Shown piece after piece: positions 1-11,479 of a stretch of 64,000 nucleotides of DNA. The position numbers and the translations under genes are program-made. The notes below the pieces were generated by a model, which saw only the letters and a program-made list of their open reading frames with translations, ran no database searches and had not been told where the DNA came from. The stretch's first letter is position 1. Each line of letters starts with the position of its first letter. The DNA comes from Rhyacophila brunnea (taxonomy: Eukaryota; Arthropoda; Insecta; Trichoptera; Rhyacophilidae): the NCBI GenBank assembly GCA_022495005.1, contig JAGYXB010000141.1, forward strand, positions 186,001 to 250,000. The letters run 5' to 3'.

Positions 1-1290
1 CTCTGGTGGTTTTTTAGATTATCTCAAATCTCGATTTTTGGAATATGGAAGTTACTAGGCAACTCAAATATAATAGTATTAAAAATATGAACACAAGAGG
101 CTTACAAAGGTACAATTTAAAATTAACATTTCAATAACAAGATATACGGCAATAGCGTATTGGTAATATACGCGAAAGGTAAACTTTTTGGCCAAATTGA
201 ATCTGAATGCGTTTGTGGTGAAGTCACAACATATTTGTGTGTGCTTTTCTTAAAGCATCTGTGTTTGTGATTGTATATATTATTCTATTACTAAAGACAC
301 TACGATCTCACTACACTATCTACTGTCATTTTGGGCCTCGTGGCCTGTTGCAGTGCTAAATAAGTATATGAATATATTTTTATATTATCTAAAAATGTGA
401 CACCGTTAGTACCTGCGATATTCGAAATGGTCCTGCAAATGAAAATATTCTACGTTAAAATCTTTGTTCAGTTTTAAGTGTCACAATCGGATTTAGTTAA
501 TATCAATTGAGTAAATAATATGCACCTACCGATATTTAAGATCGCCGTAAAAACTCACCAGCGAAGAAACGAGTAAGCAATAACGGTACCATTAAATAGT
601 AATAATACAAAAAGGGGCTATATAAAAGCACAACATCAAGTTTATTGCTACAAAGTAGAAGTCTTTTATGAACATGAACGATAATTGGAAAAGCTAACAC
701 GCTCTATTGGAAAAGCGACGCGTTTTCTTTGAAAAAGAATCACCATCAAAGTGTACACATAAATTTTAATGTCATCAGAGTATGCTTTACGACGAAATTT
801 GTAGGTGACACGGGGCATAAAAGACAGCGTGTAAATATACTCTATGACTTTATGGCCGCCGTATCATTGTCGATGTGACCCCTCGCCCTTCCGAAATGAT
901 TTTATAGCGTACTTTATTGCCGCAGTTTGTTCATAAAAATATTATTGCCAGATGCAAAAAGCTCCCCCCCGTCAAAAGCGCGTAAAATTTTAACGCCCGG
1001 CTCAAAGAGAAATTAAAAATCCTACTAAATGAGTTAAAATACTGCCGAAGTAGATATAACTAAAAACGTTTCGGGGACATGGGCCATGATTGAAATGTAA
1101 AGTCAAATAGAAATGTCACAACGTTACATCAAAATAATCTTCGTAAAATATAAATTTGTCATAAAAAATAAATAAAAATATGATTTACATTTAGTGGATT
1201 TCTTGGAAAGTTGTGTGAGAGATTATTATCAAGAAAATGTATTTACAATAACGTTTATGTGTTATAATGAATGACTTCATTGAGGGCAAT
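1..1290. other. AT-rich stretch, nothing recognised
   Basis: No reading frame with family resemblance, RNA gene or inverted repeat was recognised. The sequence is mostly A/T with a few short G/C runs, such as a C run near 965-970. Confidence 0.6.
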
Positions 1291-1317
1291 GAAAGAATGA
1301 AATGAAGCTGGCCATTC

Positions 1318-1735
1318 AGGGGTACCATACCATATCAGTGGATACCAGAAAACCTGGACTGGAATGAGGCTATAAAGAAAATGGGCCGAAGTATGTGGAT
1401 AGATTTTCACCATATGGCATCATTAGAAAAGGGGAAATGGAGTAAGTCTATTCTACCATCACCACGAGAGGTGCCCTGGTTTGTAGAGTCTCCTTTGACG
1501 AGGAATGAGCTTAAGTTAATGCTGAAGCTAAGAACAGGGCACACAATGGGCAAAAGATTTGATGTCCTCATGGGAAGAAGCGAATCGCAACTCTGCGATG
1601 AATGTCTCATTGTACATATAGCCAGTACAATGCCCTAAATATGAACTTCACAGAGTACAGCTGCGAATTGCGGATATCTATGAGAATGTCGACGAATTGA
1701 AGGGTGTTCTGGCTGGGTAAGACGGAAGAGCTAGG
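1318..1735 (+). pseudogene. Jockey/I-type LINE remnant: end of RNase H and C-terminal Cys motif
   Basis: Three collinear pieces in shifted frames resemble the end of the second reading frame of non-LTR retrotransposons that carry an RNase H domain. At 1330-1380 the frame reads WIPENLDWNEAIKKMG, like the final RNase H strand (W-I/V-P-x-H-x-G-x-x-G-N-E). From about 1498 it reads LTRNELKLMLKLRTGHTMG, then CDEC at about 1590. After a frame change come QCPKYELHRVQLRIADIYEN and a stop. The spaced C-x2-C...H/Q-x-C pattern is usual after RNase H in these elements. The copy is truncated at both ends and has at least one frameshift, so it is non-functional. The assignment rests on motif recall; the exact clade is not settled. 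Confidence 0.6.
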
Positions 1736-1739
1736 CAAA

Positions 1740-2734
1740 ATTGTAAAGTTATTTAACAGAATAGGACGACCTGATCGACGGATCCCCTTCTAGAAGAGAA
1801 GAGGCGATATGACAGCGAGTCGCAGTCAAAGCCTCGGTAAAATCACAAAAAAAAAATGAATGACTTCCATGAATTATATTATGATAAGTGGTCATTATGA
1901 ATTTACGGTATCTATTAATTAATTTTTGTATCAGAACCTGCGCGCCCATTAACGCCGTCTGTGGTTGCGTTTTCATGTGGGGCCAACAGCCGTTCGGTGG
2001 TTCACGTTAGGCGCAGACGATAACCATGGCCATTTTAAAAACAACACGCCCTCAAAGATGTTGAATAGAAACGTTCTTGAGAAGATGGGAAGTTTTGCAT
2101 GTAATAAAATGAAGATGGACATGGTTACTAATGGCGATGATTAAAATAAATGCAACTCCTTCTCATCTAACAAACGTCGATATTAGTAGGTACACTTTCG
2201 TGCACAGATCCATTTTCGTACCGTATGAAAGAAATATAGCGGTTATACCTAGTGTCGACAATAATCGCACACTGTCATTCATGCGAACTTGTAAAAAGAC
2301 CCTTTTTGAATGTTGACGGGATACAACAGTCATCACATTATTTTTAACATAATATATTTGTACCTATCATTAGTGGCGGTTTTTTAGGTATGCGGAGGCA
2401 CGAGGTGATGACAGGTTTGGAGGCCCCTTTGCGAAAATGTACATTGCTATTAACCAATTAAAAAATGTTTGAGTGATTTTTTCGACCCGATAATACGCAT
2501 ATCAAGACATTGATACTTTCCGGTTCCTACGAAGTGACTGTGACTGCCTCACCTTATCTTGTTACCGGAATGGAAAACAATCACTGTCCGACAATCACTG
2601 AAACTAAAACCAACTCCATATTAGTATTTGAAATACGTATCGGCTCAGGGAACTCTGACTGTGTATCGGCTTCAATAGAATCGCTAAAAATACGCTGAGT
2701 CTGCTTGTCGAAAAGTCCCATTCATTATAAAATT
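1740..2734. other. No gene recognised; possible hAT end at 2368
   Basis: Short open frames here show no family resemblance. AGTGGCGGTTTT at about 2368, followed by a GC-richer stretch to 2435, resembles one end of the element suggested at 50.5-50.85 kb. No partner end or target duplication was found nearby. Confidence 0.35.
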
Positions 2735-2917
2735 TTAAATATATTTTAAATTTATGAGTTGTTTTTTGTTAGGGTCCGAAAAACAGTTCCTCATCACTTT
2801 TGTCTTTGAGACATTTATCTTTAGACCGACCGTTTGACTGACATCCGCGAGAACTTGCATTCTACATTGGAGGTCTTTCGGGTCTTGTGAGAGTATAACA
2901 ATATCATCTGCTAGCAA
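2735..2917 (-). pseudogene. Reverse transcriptase fragment (non-LTR, ADD box)
   Basis: About 60 codons read LADDIVILSQDPKDL, then VLADVSQTVGLKINVSKTKV. LADD followed by hydrophobic residues matches the catalytic (F/Y)xDD box of reverse transcriptase, here with the preceding aromatic residue lost. GLKIN-SKTKVM is the motif that follows it in RTE-type and related non-LTR elements. The frame is open from the ADD box for about 60 residues and then ends. The upstream palm and fingers regions are absent, so this is a dead fragment. Repeat sequence shared with 61.1 and 63.9 kb lies just beside it and may belong to the same old element. Confidence 0.75.
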
Positions 2918-3002
2918 TTATGCAATTAAGCAATTATGATATAGTCCAACGCTTATGCTTATCCTGGGTCTGGCAAGTACACATATTGTTTTTCAATTTG
3001 TG

Positions 3003-3180
3003 TGTGTCAGGGTATGGACCTAATAGGTTGAGCAAGTGGCTGACATCCATTTCTCGTAAAAAACAAAATCTGTCAATACAAACCTCCACTCTGTAGAGGC
3101 CCATATGATCCTATCCGGATCGGACATGGTCGGGGAAAAAAAAATTATGATAATTATCGTAAAATTTATCCCGGCATAAC
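3003..3180 (+). repeat. Dispersed repeat, copy 1 (shared with 61.1 and 63.9 kb)
   Basis: The stretch with GTTGAGCAAGTGG, TTTCTCGTAAAAA and AAATCTGTCAATACA recurs in the same order and strand at 63901-64000. Its continuation (AGAGGCCCATATGATC, GGACATGGTC) recurs at 61141-61200. This indicates an interspersed repeat of unknown class, possibly an untranslated part of a LINE. Confidence 0.6.
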
Positions 3181-5121
3181 AAGCCTAAGCCAGTGCGTTA
3201 TCTCACCACTGTGCTGCGACACAAAATTTATGACCTATTTATTATACATACCTTCGAACACAACAGACTAATAAATTAAAATATACCTATATTCAAGTGC
3301 TATCTCGTTCGCGCGCATTTAATATCAATAGTGTTGAAAGTCTACCAACTGGCGAGTGCACAGAACAGCGACTGGCGATGATATCATCACAAGTGTTTTG
3401 GAATAAGTTAATTGAACCACACATACTGAGGTATGTGTAGTTTAATCCGAAACTTGAGTACACAAACTGGTGACAGTATTTCCAACTCACCTCTACCGTA
3501 TAGCGTCGATATAAAAAATACGCATATTTCGTGGAGCATTTCAGACAGTAGATACTGTTAAAATTTTATAAGATTCAATAATTTGATATATATATAACGC
3601 CGTCATTATAATCAGCTATTTGATATGTACTTCTTGATTGTATTTCTAATTTACTTACCTACCTATTTTCTTCTATCTTTCCCTTGAATTCTGGTGGTTT
3701 TTATTACGTATATTTTAAACGGTTTATTTACAGCAAGAAATTATTGATTTCAATATTATACAGCCATGTATTTCCGATACATCTCACCTCACGATGAACT
3801 GTATTACGGTCAATTGCATACATACAAATTTCCGGATACGATTAAATGTAACCTACGCCAGATCATATAAATTGTAAGTAATGCAAATACACACTATAAA
3901 AACTTGCACGATCACTCAAATAATAAAACAACAGAGCTTGCATAATACGCGAGGGCAATTTTCGAGTTAGAAAATTTATACGACCCGTAATTAAGTTAAT
4001 GTTTTAGAAAAATCGCAACCAATTACGGCCGCGATAGAAATCTGGCGGGAATTTATTGCTAAATTGACCCTGCGGTGTGGGTTCGCCTCTTTTACGGCTT
4101 AATGATTTACAGCTGATCGGACGTATTTATATACAAATAATAAAACAATCACGCCAGGAAAGTAACGGAGCACGCACGCTGAAAACACCTTGTAAGATTA
4201 GTATACTCGCAAATAAAAATATTGTTTACACCTGCTAACAGTCGCTCCGAACACTATTACGCCTAGACAAAAAATGCTCAAAACCATAGAACAGATTAAT
4301 AAAAAAGAAATGGAGCTAATTTTAAGCCGGATTTTGTTTATGACATAATGAGTCGCTATAAATACAACTTATAAATGTCCTTGTACCTATATTGAATGGC
4401 GCTTGTTGCAATCATACCATGAGTGACAGACACGCTTTAATATATTGTATGTTTTGTTGTCAAAACAAAACCATAGAGCGATAATGATCGTCGGCATTTC
4501 CTCAATCATAACTAGATCAGAGGGGTCTGTTACGATTTGTTAATTGCGACAATAACTCTTGTATTATATGTACTGCATTTGTAAAAAATTGATGGACAAT
4601 GCGTGAATCCTCACTCACTCATCGAGTCCGTCACCCGACGCACTATTATTATTGTCACGAGTTCTTCGATTGACATAATGAAACGTCAGTACACTCGAAT
4701 CAATCTTTTGATAACATCGATACACCCCGCGAGTATAATAACGTTATCATAAGTATTTATTGTATTCTCGTAAATAAATTCCCCTCACAACATCCAAGCC
4801 ACAACGACCTACTCTCTCCTCCACCACATATACCACCAAACGCGTTTCGGGTATCTACACGGGAAACAGACGGTTTGAAAATAAAATATTTTCTTTCACA
4901 AGTATTTTAAGTGTATCCTGTATAGTAGGTATATCTCCTCAATCGTGAAATACATCTTGTTACTACCACGTCGAGAAGGTAACGCACTTACCCTCGTCCT
5001 TACTGTCACAAACGTGAAAACACGACCTAAGCATGGCCTGTTATTATTTTATAAATTTGCTACAGGAAGATTCGAAAATAAATCTATATATAACTTGGTC
5101 TCGAAGAAAATAAGAAAAATA
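3181..5121. other. AT-rich intergenic or intronic sequence
   Basis: No gene or bounded mobile element was recognised. The TATTTCCGATACA word at about 3770 also occurs near 62888, which hints at another old repeat. Confidence 0.5.
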
Positions 5122-5124
5122 TAA

Positions 5125-5513
5125 GCCGGCTCTCACATCTAAACTCGCACGTTCGCCGCACAGCCTTAAATCAAACCATCTAAGATCGTCGCTTCGATGT
5201 TGCATATGAAGACTGCACACATAGACACCTAGCGACAGTCGCGTGTAACCTCTCGAAATGTGGATATATTGGGATAATGTCATTGATTGGGATGCGTCGA
5301 CCGGCGAGCCAGTACATATAGGAATGACCAATTCGTAGGTGTGCGTATGCGTTCTGGCGGCTTCGAATCGCAGCCCAAGACGCATCCGATTTCTTGCTAG
5401 CAACACTAGACGTTTTTTCAAACTAAAAAGTCGCATTACACTCGGCAACGCGTGTTTTGTGAATAACGATGACGTCACATCGACGTATTCGACGTTTTGA
5501 TGTGCAAGCCGGC
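5125..5513. mobile_element. PIF/Harbinger-like MITE with TAA target duplication
   Basis: The ends are imperfect inverted repeats: GCCGGCTCTCACATCTAAAC on the left and, read on the other strand, GCCGGCTTGCACATCAAAAC on the right. Both outer flanks carry TAA (5122-5124 and 5514-5516). A TWA target duplication is the established signature of PIF/Harbinger elements. No transposase is encoded; the 144-codon minus frame inside shows no family features and is taken as chance. A palindromic TGACGTCA lies at about 5469. A related copy without its right end lies at 18.69 kb. Confidence 0.65.
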
Positions 5514-5514
5514 T

Positions 5515-6418
5515 AAAACGTCTAGATTAGTATCATGGCGTTTTGAAAAGGATATAAATGAGAAGGGAAGACAAATGAATGCGTAAACCACAGAAACATA
5601 TAAATAAGGATCCTATTTCTTATCCGGTGTAGCCGGGTTTACACGGCGTTATAACTAATGGTATTAATAAAATGTTATCAAAGTAGTCGTCTGAGAATGC
5701 AATGCGATATAATAGGACATGCACTCAATGGGTGCATCGCTGTTTGGTTGCGCGGGCCAGTGCCGCTTTTATTATTCCGCGGTCGTAAAAGCTACGCTAA
5801 CTTTCGAGTGGCTCCACAATTTTCCCCAGTGCCAGTTTTTGGAAGAGGGAGAGGCTCCATTTCCCTCTTCCTTCTCTCCTCACGGCCGACAAGTGCTCGG
5901 AATATTTTACGACAATACGCTTAATGGAAGAAGTTACGATCGTAAAATTTATATCGGGGATTTTAATGTGGATTCGGGGAGGCGGGGTTCCGGCGTGGCT
6001 GAGAGCATTCCGCGCGTGAAATATTGAAATAAGACACAGTAGTATAGTCGGGAAAAACACTGAGTTATGTTCGTATGCACTATCATTAATTATTATTGTC
6101 TATGAAATAATCAACGACTTTTTGGAGCGACCGTAGAGCAATTCGGTACGCAGATTGACGATAAAAATGACTAAAAACATTGTTTTCAAAAGTATTACGG
6201 CAGCATAAAAGTATATAGACAAATGGATGGCAATGGTGACAGTAAATAAAATGTTTTTAATATAATTAATGACTGAAAAAAAATAATAACACTAAGTTCA
6301 CTCGCAAACAAAACTACATATTTACGACGGCTACTGGTGGAAGTTACACGCTGATAACTACTGCATTTCGTATAGGTACTATTTGTTTGGGTTTTGTTAT
6401 TTTATATAATATATGTTT
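5515..6418. other. Non-coding stretch with a GC-richer island at 5719-6030
   Basis: The island is clearly richer in G/C and CpG than its surroundings and is open in several overlapping frames on both strands, which is what low stop density in GC-rich DNA produces by chance. No domain was recognised in any frame. It could be regulatory DNA or an unrecognised exon. Confidence 0.35.
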
Positions 6419-6428
6419 ATATAATATA

Positions 6429-7040
6429 TGTCTGGCACTCAACTCGAGCAAGTCAGCAGCTACTTCTATCTCGGACGGAAGCATGGAAGCATGCACGATG
6501 AAATTGCTCGAAGAACAAAGCTGGGATGGAGTGCTTTCGGACGTCTGAATAGTATCTTCAAGAGTGACCTACCATTATGTCTTAAGCGTAGGGTGTTCAA
6601 CCAATGTGTGCTACCCGTGCTCACGTATGGCTGCGAGACGTGGACCCTCAACACGAGAGATGTCCAAAGGCTAAGAGTCACACAGCGAGGCATGGAGAGG
6701 TGCATGTTGGGCATCACGCGAAAGGACCGTAAGAGAAACGAATGGGTTAGGAAGCAGACAAGAGTACGCGATGTAATAGACGTTGCCAAACAACTGAAAT
6801 GGAGATGGGCGGGGCACATTGCTCGCCGAAAGGACGGCCGCTGGACAAATGCCGTCATCCAATGGTACCCAAGGGGTACGAAACGGCCACAGGGTCGCCC
6901 TAAAAGCCGCTGGATTGACGAACTGGTAAAGTTCGGCGGAAATACGTGGCAGCGAACGACACAGGACCGAGTGAGTTGGAGAAAGCTTGGAGAGGCCTTC
7001 ATCCAGCAGTGGATTGAACCCGGCTGATGATGATGATGAT
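6429..7040 (+). mobile_element. 5'-truncated RTE-like retroposon, open 3' frame, (TGA)n tail
   Basis: A continuous frame of about 199 codons (stop within the tail at 7025-7027) covers the region C-terminal to reverse transcriptase. It starts at SYFYLGRKHGSMHDEI and passes CVLPVLTYGCETWTLN, the conserved Y-G-x-E-x-W block. It continues through KWRWAGHIARRKDGRW and GRPKSRWIDEL to EAFIQQWIEPG. The copy ends in repeated TGA, typical of RTE-like 3' ends. ATATAATATAT flanks both sides (6419-6429 and 7039-7049) and may be the target duplication, though the motif is low complexity. Endonuclease and the catalytic reverse transcriptase core are missing, so the copy is dead on arrival. Partial copies lie at 21.8 and 28.4 kb. 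Confidence 0.85.
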
Positions 7041-7055
7041 ATAATATATTATATT

Positions 7056-7330
7056 AATTTTATCAAAATCGACTATCAAATATAGCGCGGATCGCGCCTG
7101 GGTTCCTGTAAATCGATTAGTTCCAAAAAACACTGTATAATTATTATTATCTAGCCAGCGGCAAACAAATTTTGTAAATAGCCGATATGCTGGATTATTT
7201 GTTAGGTTAGGTTAGGATTTCATTCTTGAATTCTTGAATTTTGTCAAAATCGGCAATGAAAATTAGCGCAGTTCCCGCCTGGCTTCCTGTAAACCGACTA
7301 GTACCAAAAACACTGTATAATTATTACCTA
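7056..7330 (+). repeat. TTAGG-containing interspersed repeat with partial internal duplication
   Basis: Two related blocks (7056-7150 and 7237-7327) share the order TCAAAATCG, CGCCTGG.TTCCTGTAAA and AACACTGTATAATTATTA. Between them lie CCAGCGGCAAACAAATTTTG and three TTAGG units at about 7202-7216. The same middle part occurs in reverse orientation at 62.7 kb. TTAGG is the insect telomere unit, but three units inside a dispersed repeat do not make this a telomere. Confidence 0.6.
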
Positions 7331-9503
7331 ATTGATACTTATATTGATATGATACCCAGTTAAAAAAACAATGAAACATTGACGAAAGTATTAGGGTATC
7401 ATAAAAGCGGTATGGGAATAATTAGAGCACCAGAATAAAGACAAAGCGAAGTCTCAGCATGTGGCAGAGTGGAGAGACAGCGGGAGAGCTCTTCCAGTTG
7501 GCTGGATGCATTTTTAGAGACAGAATGCACTCTGTATGCGGTCCCTCGTTTTTGGAAACATTGTTAAAATAAAATTAAAAAGCATATTTACGATAGGATA
7601 AAACAGCAGAGAATGGTTTGCGAGTTTGAATAGTTTATACGCAATACATAATTAAAGTAGATTATTTTGTTTCAGAATGGAAACTAAACGTCACCAAATA
7701 AAAAAATGACATAGGATGTAGCAAAAAATTGTCAGACTATCTGATTTCGGGGTGCCTCCTAGTTGCATCAGTTAGGTTCCACAGCAAATGCATTATTACA
7801 TTATTACAATACACATTTCTTTAACCCTCGCGGAGTATTTATTCATCCACTTTCTTTGCCTAAAGTGAACGTACTGACATATTGAAATAGCTTGAATATC
7901 TATATTTATTCCTTCTTCTTCTCCAATTCCACTACCAATGTACATCATTAATCATAGATGAAGCCCTTTTATATAGTGTCTTGTTACATACTGACGACTG
8001 TTAACGGTTTTATAATAGTGTATATAATATTGAGTATATAATAATATTATATTATATTATAATACATGATTACCACATTGGTTTATTTATATCAAAGGAC
8101 CAAGTTTAAAAATTAAACATGATATAACAATATCAAGTTCTGTTATTCTATTTGATAGACCTGTTGCAACAACTTAAGGACTGTTATTGTTGAGAATTGT
8201 GTCAAACTTTCCTAAAACTAATACTCATACATCTATGTCATCCCTTTAAAGGTTCAAGCATTTTTAAATACAGCAGGACTAACTTAAGATGAAAATCAAT
8301 ATGAAAACAGTCAGATGGGTTTATGTCAAGATGACAAAACATAACATTAATTGTATTGCAAAATAATATAATACATTAGCAACAGTCACAAAGATTCAGA
8401 CGACACAAAGAATGCGTTCGCTATCAAAAGCTTGGCAAAAGCTCACGGCAAAGGCTTAATAACTAAGCGGAGGCGCTAAATACAGGATTCGAGGTTCGTT
8501 AGACCTCTCCTCACGAAATAATATATCGCCATACATTACGGTGACTCTTCGCGAGAGGTTAGCAGTTACGTCGGCCGCAAGTCTTTGACATATTATGGAT
8601 TACAGTCGGTTCGCCTCTGCGGCCGTGCGAGGAGCTTATTTTATACGGCAGGTATCCTAAACTCAGACGGAATTAATTATCATTAATATTCGCGGTGGTT
8701 ACATGTAATTTTCGGCACACAAAGCAACGGAAAATGGTGAATATTATATGAGTGACAAAATATTAAATTGTCGACTTCTACTTAATCCATCTTTGTTATC
8801 CGTGGCGCCTCCAAGAATTTTCTTGCGTCTCCTGTGGCAAGTCAGCGTCCCGTATTTTTTTTTAAATATTGGAACATGATTATAACAATATAATTAATAA
8901 GTTTTTCCTCTGAAAGCGAAACATAATGTGTTTCCGTTCCAACATAGCGAAGGTTGTCTAAACAGGAGTTTTTACCAGTAATAGTTGTTAGCAATTTGTT
9001 CAACCCTTAGATTCCTGGATGTGTGTTCAAAATGCATTTAAATAAACGACGTCAATTTTAGTCATCCTCGGAATACAAATCCGAAAACCTACAGAAATCA
9101 CTTTTTATGACAGGTAACTAACTAGACGTCTAGACTAGATGCACCGTGGATGCACAGAATTCACTCCCCTTATTTGAATAATGGTTTTCACTTAGCAGTA
9201 TTTGACATAGGTACACGCGGTGTGTAATCAAAATAGTGTAAGAATACTTATCTTTGTAATTTCCACCGTGCCTTAACTGATTAGTTTGCATAAACAGTGT
9301 TCATGCCGACCATACCGCACCCGCCAAAAACATTCCACCCCTCCTTCAGCGATCTACACCGTATTCGTCCAGAGCTACGAGGGCGGTTGGTTATCAGTGT
9401 TATCACTCATACCCTTTGTGATGACTGATGAGTATTCTGCTACGTATCCAGTGCGGGTGCAATATTTTCATGCGATTTTATGCTACTCCCATAAAGACTA
9501 AAG
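7331..9503. other. No gene recognised
   Basis: AT-rich DNA with A/T palindromes around 8031-8065. A GC-richer patch lies at about 8480-8700 (with GTCGGCCGC and CTGCGGCCGTGCGAGG). No supported reading frame or bounded element was found. Confidence 0.45.
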
Positions 9504-10324
9504 AGGCTTACCATACGTCCCGGCTTGACCAGGATTGTCCCGGTTTCACACATTGGTTCCGGCGTCCCGGATGGTTTGGCATTCTGTCCCGGTTGTTATT
9601 CCGCGTATGAATGATTGGCAATAATAAATATTGGATTATATATGATTGGCCGTAGACAGAATACGTAATTTGTAAGTGTTACTAACGACACTTCAAATAG
9701 AAAATAGTAAAACGAGCGACTGTCGTCGTTAGATACTTTTTATCTTTGGAAGGTGTCCACGTAAAATTACTGGATGTTGAGTCTTTTCACGGCGAGAAAT
9801 CGGAAATATTGACTGAAAACATAATTTCAGCATTGCGTCCTCGTGATATTGATGTAACACGAATGAAGCCGTACATAGAAGACGGCAAAATAACTTTTAC
9901 AGATGACTCAGTCAAGAACTTGGTGTTAATATCGTCGGCATTGGATGTGGAGCACATATTGTGTACGATATACTTCAATCCGCTGTGGATGGTCTGCCAA
10001 TCGAATTTGAAGCTCTTGTTGTGAATATATATAAATATGTTCATATCTACACAGTTCGATTAACTCAATCGGCCACTTCGGCATTACGTGCAACTTTTTT
10101 TATTAGAGAATTAAAAAAAAATATAAAGTGTTGAAAAATGTTCATTCCAGCGAGAAATAACTACGACTAGTACAATAAATATATTAATTAAAGTTTCTGC
10201 TGCAGCAGAATTCTTCTTTTGTAGATACTTTTAATAATAAAACAATTTATAGTGGTTAAATTTGTTTCATTGACCTATCTCCCGTTCCTGTCCCGGTTTA
10301 GAGTTTCTTAATTATGGTAAGCCT
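9504..10324 (+). mobile_element. Decayed hAT-like transposon, internally deleted
   Basis: The outer ends share AGGCTTACCATA in inverted orientation (9504 and 10324). CCCGG-rich sequence lies inside each end. Within, an open frame at about 9746-9970 reads GVHVKLLDVESFHGEKSEIL. After a one-base frame change it reads HIVYDILQSAVDGLPIEFEA and IYKYVHIYTVRLTQ. These match, from memory, a hAT transposase group found widely in animals, where a CxAHIxHNA...D(V/I)E...VY-TVR block sits in the RNase H-like fold. The N-terminal BED finger and the C-terminal dimerisation part are missing, and sequence between the two blocks is lost. The 8-bp flanks (GACTAAAG and ACTTAAAA) do not match cleanly. An inactive copy. 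Confidence 0.55.
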
Positions 10325-10709
10325 ACTTAAAAGCCTCAATTACATTGAGCTTCTTTACGAGCTGTTTATTGGCGAATTTACAATCTGCCTGTAAAGTCGC
10401 CCAGTGTAATCATCGAATAAGCTAATAAGCAGGTTGTAAACACTCTACCGAGAAAAGTTGAAAGCCGGTCAACTTTACACGCTACACGCCGGCGTGTGGG
10501 CCTACTGCGTCTGCGCAGTAGAGCGCAGTACCAACCTCCCGGTAAAAAAACGAACTACGATCCGTCAAAATAGTCGCTGGCTTGTGGCTTCTCAGCGAAT
10601 GGAAAGTTTTGTGTCTAATCATCAAATCGCAGTAGCTGAATCGCCCGCTTTTAAATTCGCCAATAAACAGCTCGTAAATAAGCTCAATGTAATTGAGGCT
10701 TTATAGTAG
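10323..10709. mobile_element. Inverted-repeat element (MITE) abutting the hAT remnant
   Basis: AAGCCTCAATTACATTGAGC at 10331 is repeated in inverse orientation at 10683-10702. The arms extend about 60 bp (GAGCTGTTTATTGGCGAATT), with weaker pairing further in. Outer arms begin CTACTTAAAAG and CTACTATAAAG. The middle has a local palindrome, CTACTGCGTCTGCGCAGTAG. No target duplication could be fixed, so the superfamily is open. It begins exactly where the neighbouring hAT remnant ends. The 82-codon plus frame inside (10458-10706) lies largely in arm sequence and is not taken as a gene. Confidence 0.6.
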
Positions 10710-11337
10710 ACATAAGTTTGATTATAAAAAAGTATTTGAAATTAGAACAAAAGAGTTTGAATAATAAATAAATGGTTCGAATGGACATCGACATCGGTAG
10801 TTCTAGTGGGCGAGATTCACGTGTGCACGAGCCACCGTCTGTCTGTCAGCAAGTAAAATTAACGCAGGGAGAGGCGAAAGAGCAAAGGAAAAAGACGACA
10901 GGAGAGACAACGCGGTTTTAAAGTGGATAAAAACGGCGACAAATGACACTTTTATGGCGCGGGTTAATGTATGGATGACGATTTTTTTTCTCCTCTGCAT
11001 GCAATCTTGGCGTGCCGCATACCGCTTCGGAGTGGCGGCACATGATGGAGTGACTATCTATTTTAATGATGACAACACTGGATATTCTCTAAGACGGGGT
11101 GAATATTTCAAACAGCTAATTAGATGCGCAATAAATTGTCACAACCGCCTTGTAAAATTTGACCTTTCTTACTTTATTATTTGACTTCTAGATATTCCTG
11201 TCGTATATTGTAGTTGTATAGTTTATAAAAACAATAATATCTCCATTTAACGGAAATAATACTGGTTTGCTGTCATGATGATAAAATTATTGAATACGGA
11301 ATAATATCGTATATGGCTGCATAGGTTCTGCGACAGC
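10710..11337. other. No gene recognised
   Basis: Mixed-composition DNA. Opposing short frames at 10803-11184 show no domain or signal I can support. Nothing else seen. Confidence 0.4.
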
Positions 11338-11400
11338 GAAGAAGAGAAAGGAGCTAATGGATGCCTTTATCCAACAGCGAATCGACCCTTACCGATTACA
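11338..11400 (+). pseudogene. Highly decayed RTE-like 3' tail
   Basis: One frame reads ATAKKRKELMDAFIQQRIDP. It aligns without gaps to the last residues of the RTE copies in this window (W-R-K-L-G-E-A-F-I-Q-Q-W-I-D-P-G). Nothing upstream is recognisable, and there is no (TGA)n tail. The short match supports common origin but could not carry the call alone. Confidence 0.4.
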
Positions 11401-11423
11401 ATAGTAGCGAATATTGACGAACG

Positions 11424-11478
11424 AAGCGGTGTTGCCAACTGTCATTCACAAAATGTGTACGGAAAGGGAAGAGCTGCT
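11424..11478. repeat. Short repeat with hAT-like end, partner at 47.06 kb
   Basis: GTGTTGCCAACTGTCATTCA followed by a diverged AAAGGGAAG matches 47062-47112 (GTATTGCCAACTGTCATTCA). TGTTGCCA is also the terminal motif of the hAT-like elements at 29.6 and 53.4 kb, so this may be the left end of an old relative. No right end was found. Confidence 0.35.
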
Positions 11479-11479
11479 C

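Noticed and set aside
5044..5478. 144-codon minus frame as a gene
   Set aside because: Lies almost wholly inside a MITE; the related copy at 18.7 kb does not preserve the frame.
6466..7002. 178-codon minus frame opposite the RTE tail
   Set aside because: Antisense shadow of the retroposon frame; the plus frame has the conserved motifs.
7201..7216. GTTAGGTTAGGTTAGG as a telomere
   Set aside because: Only three units, inside a dispersed repeat that also occurs at 62.7 kb; no array.
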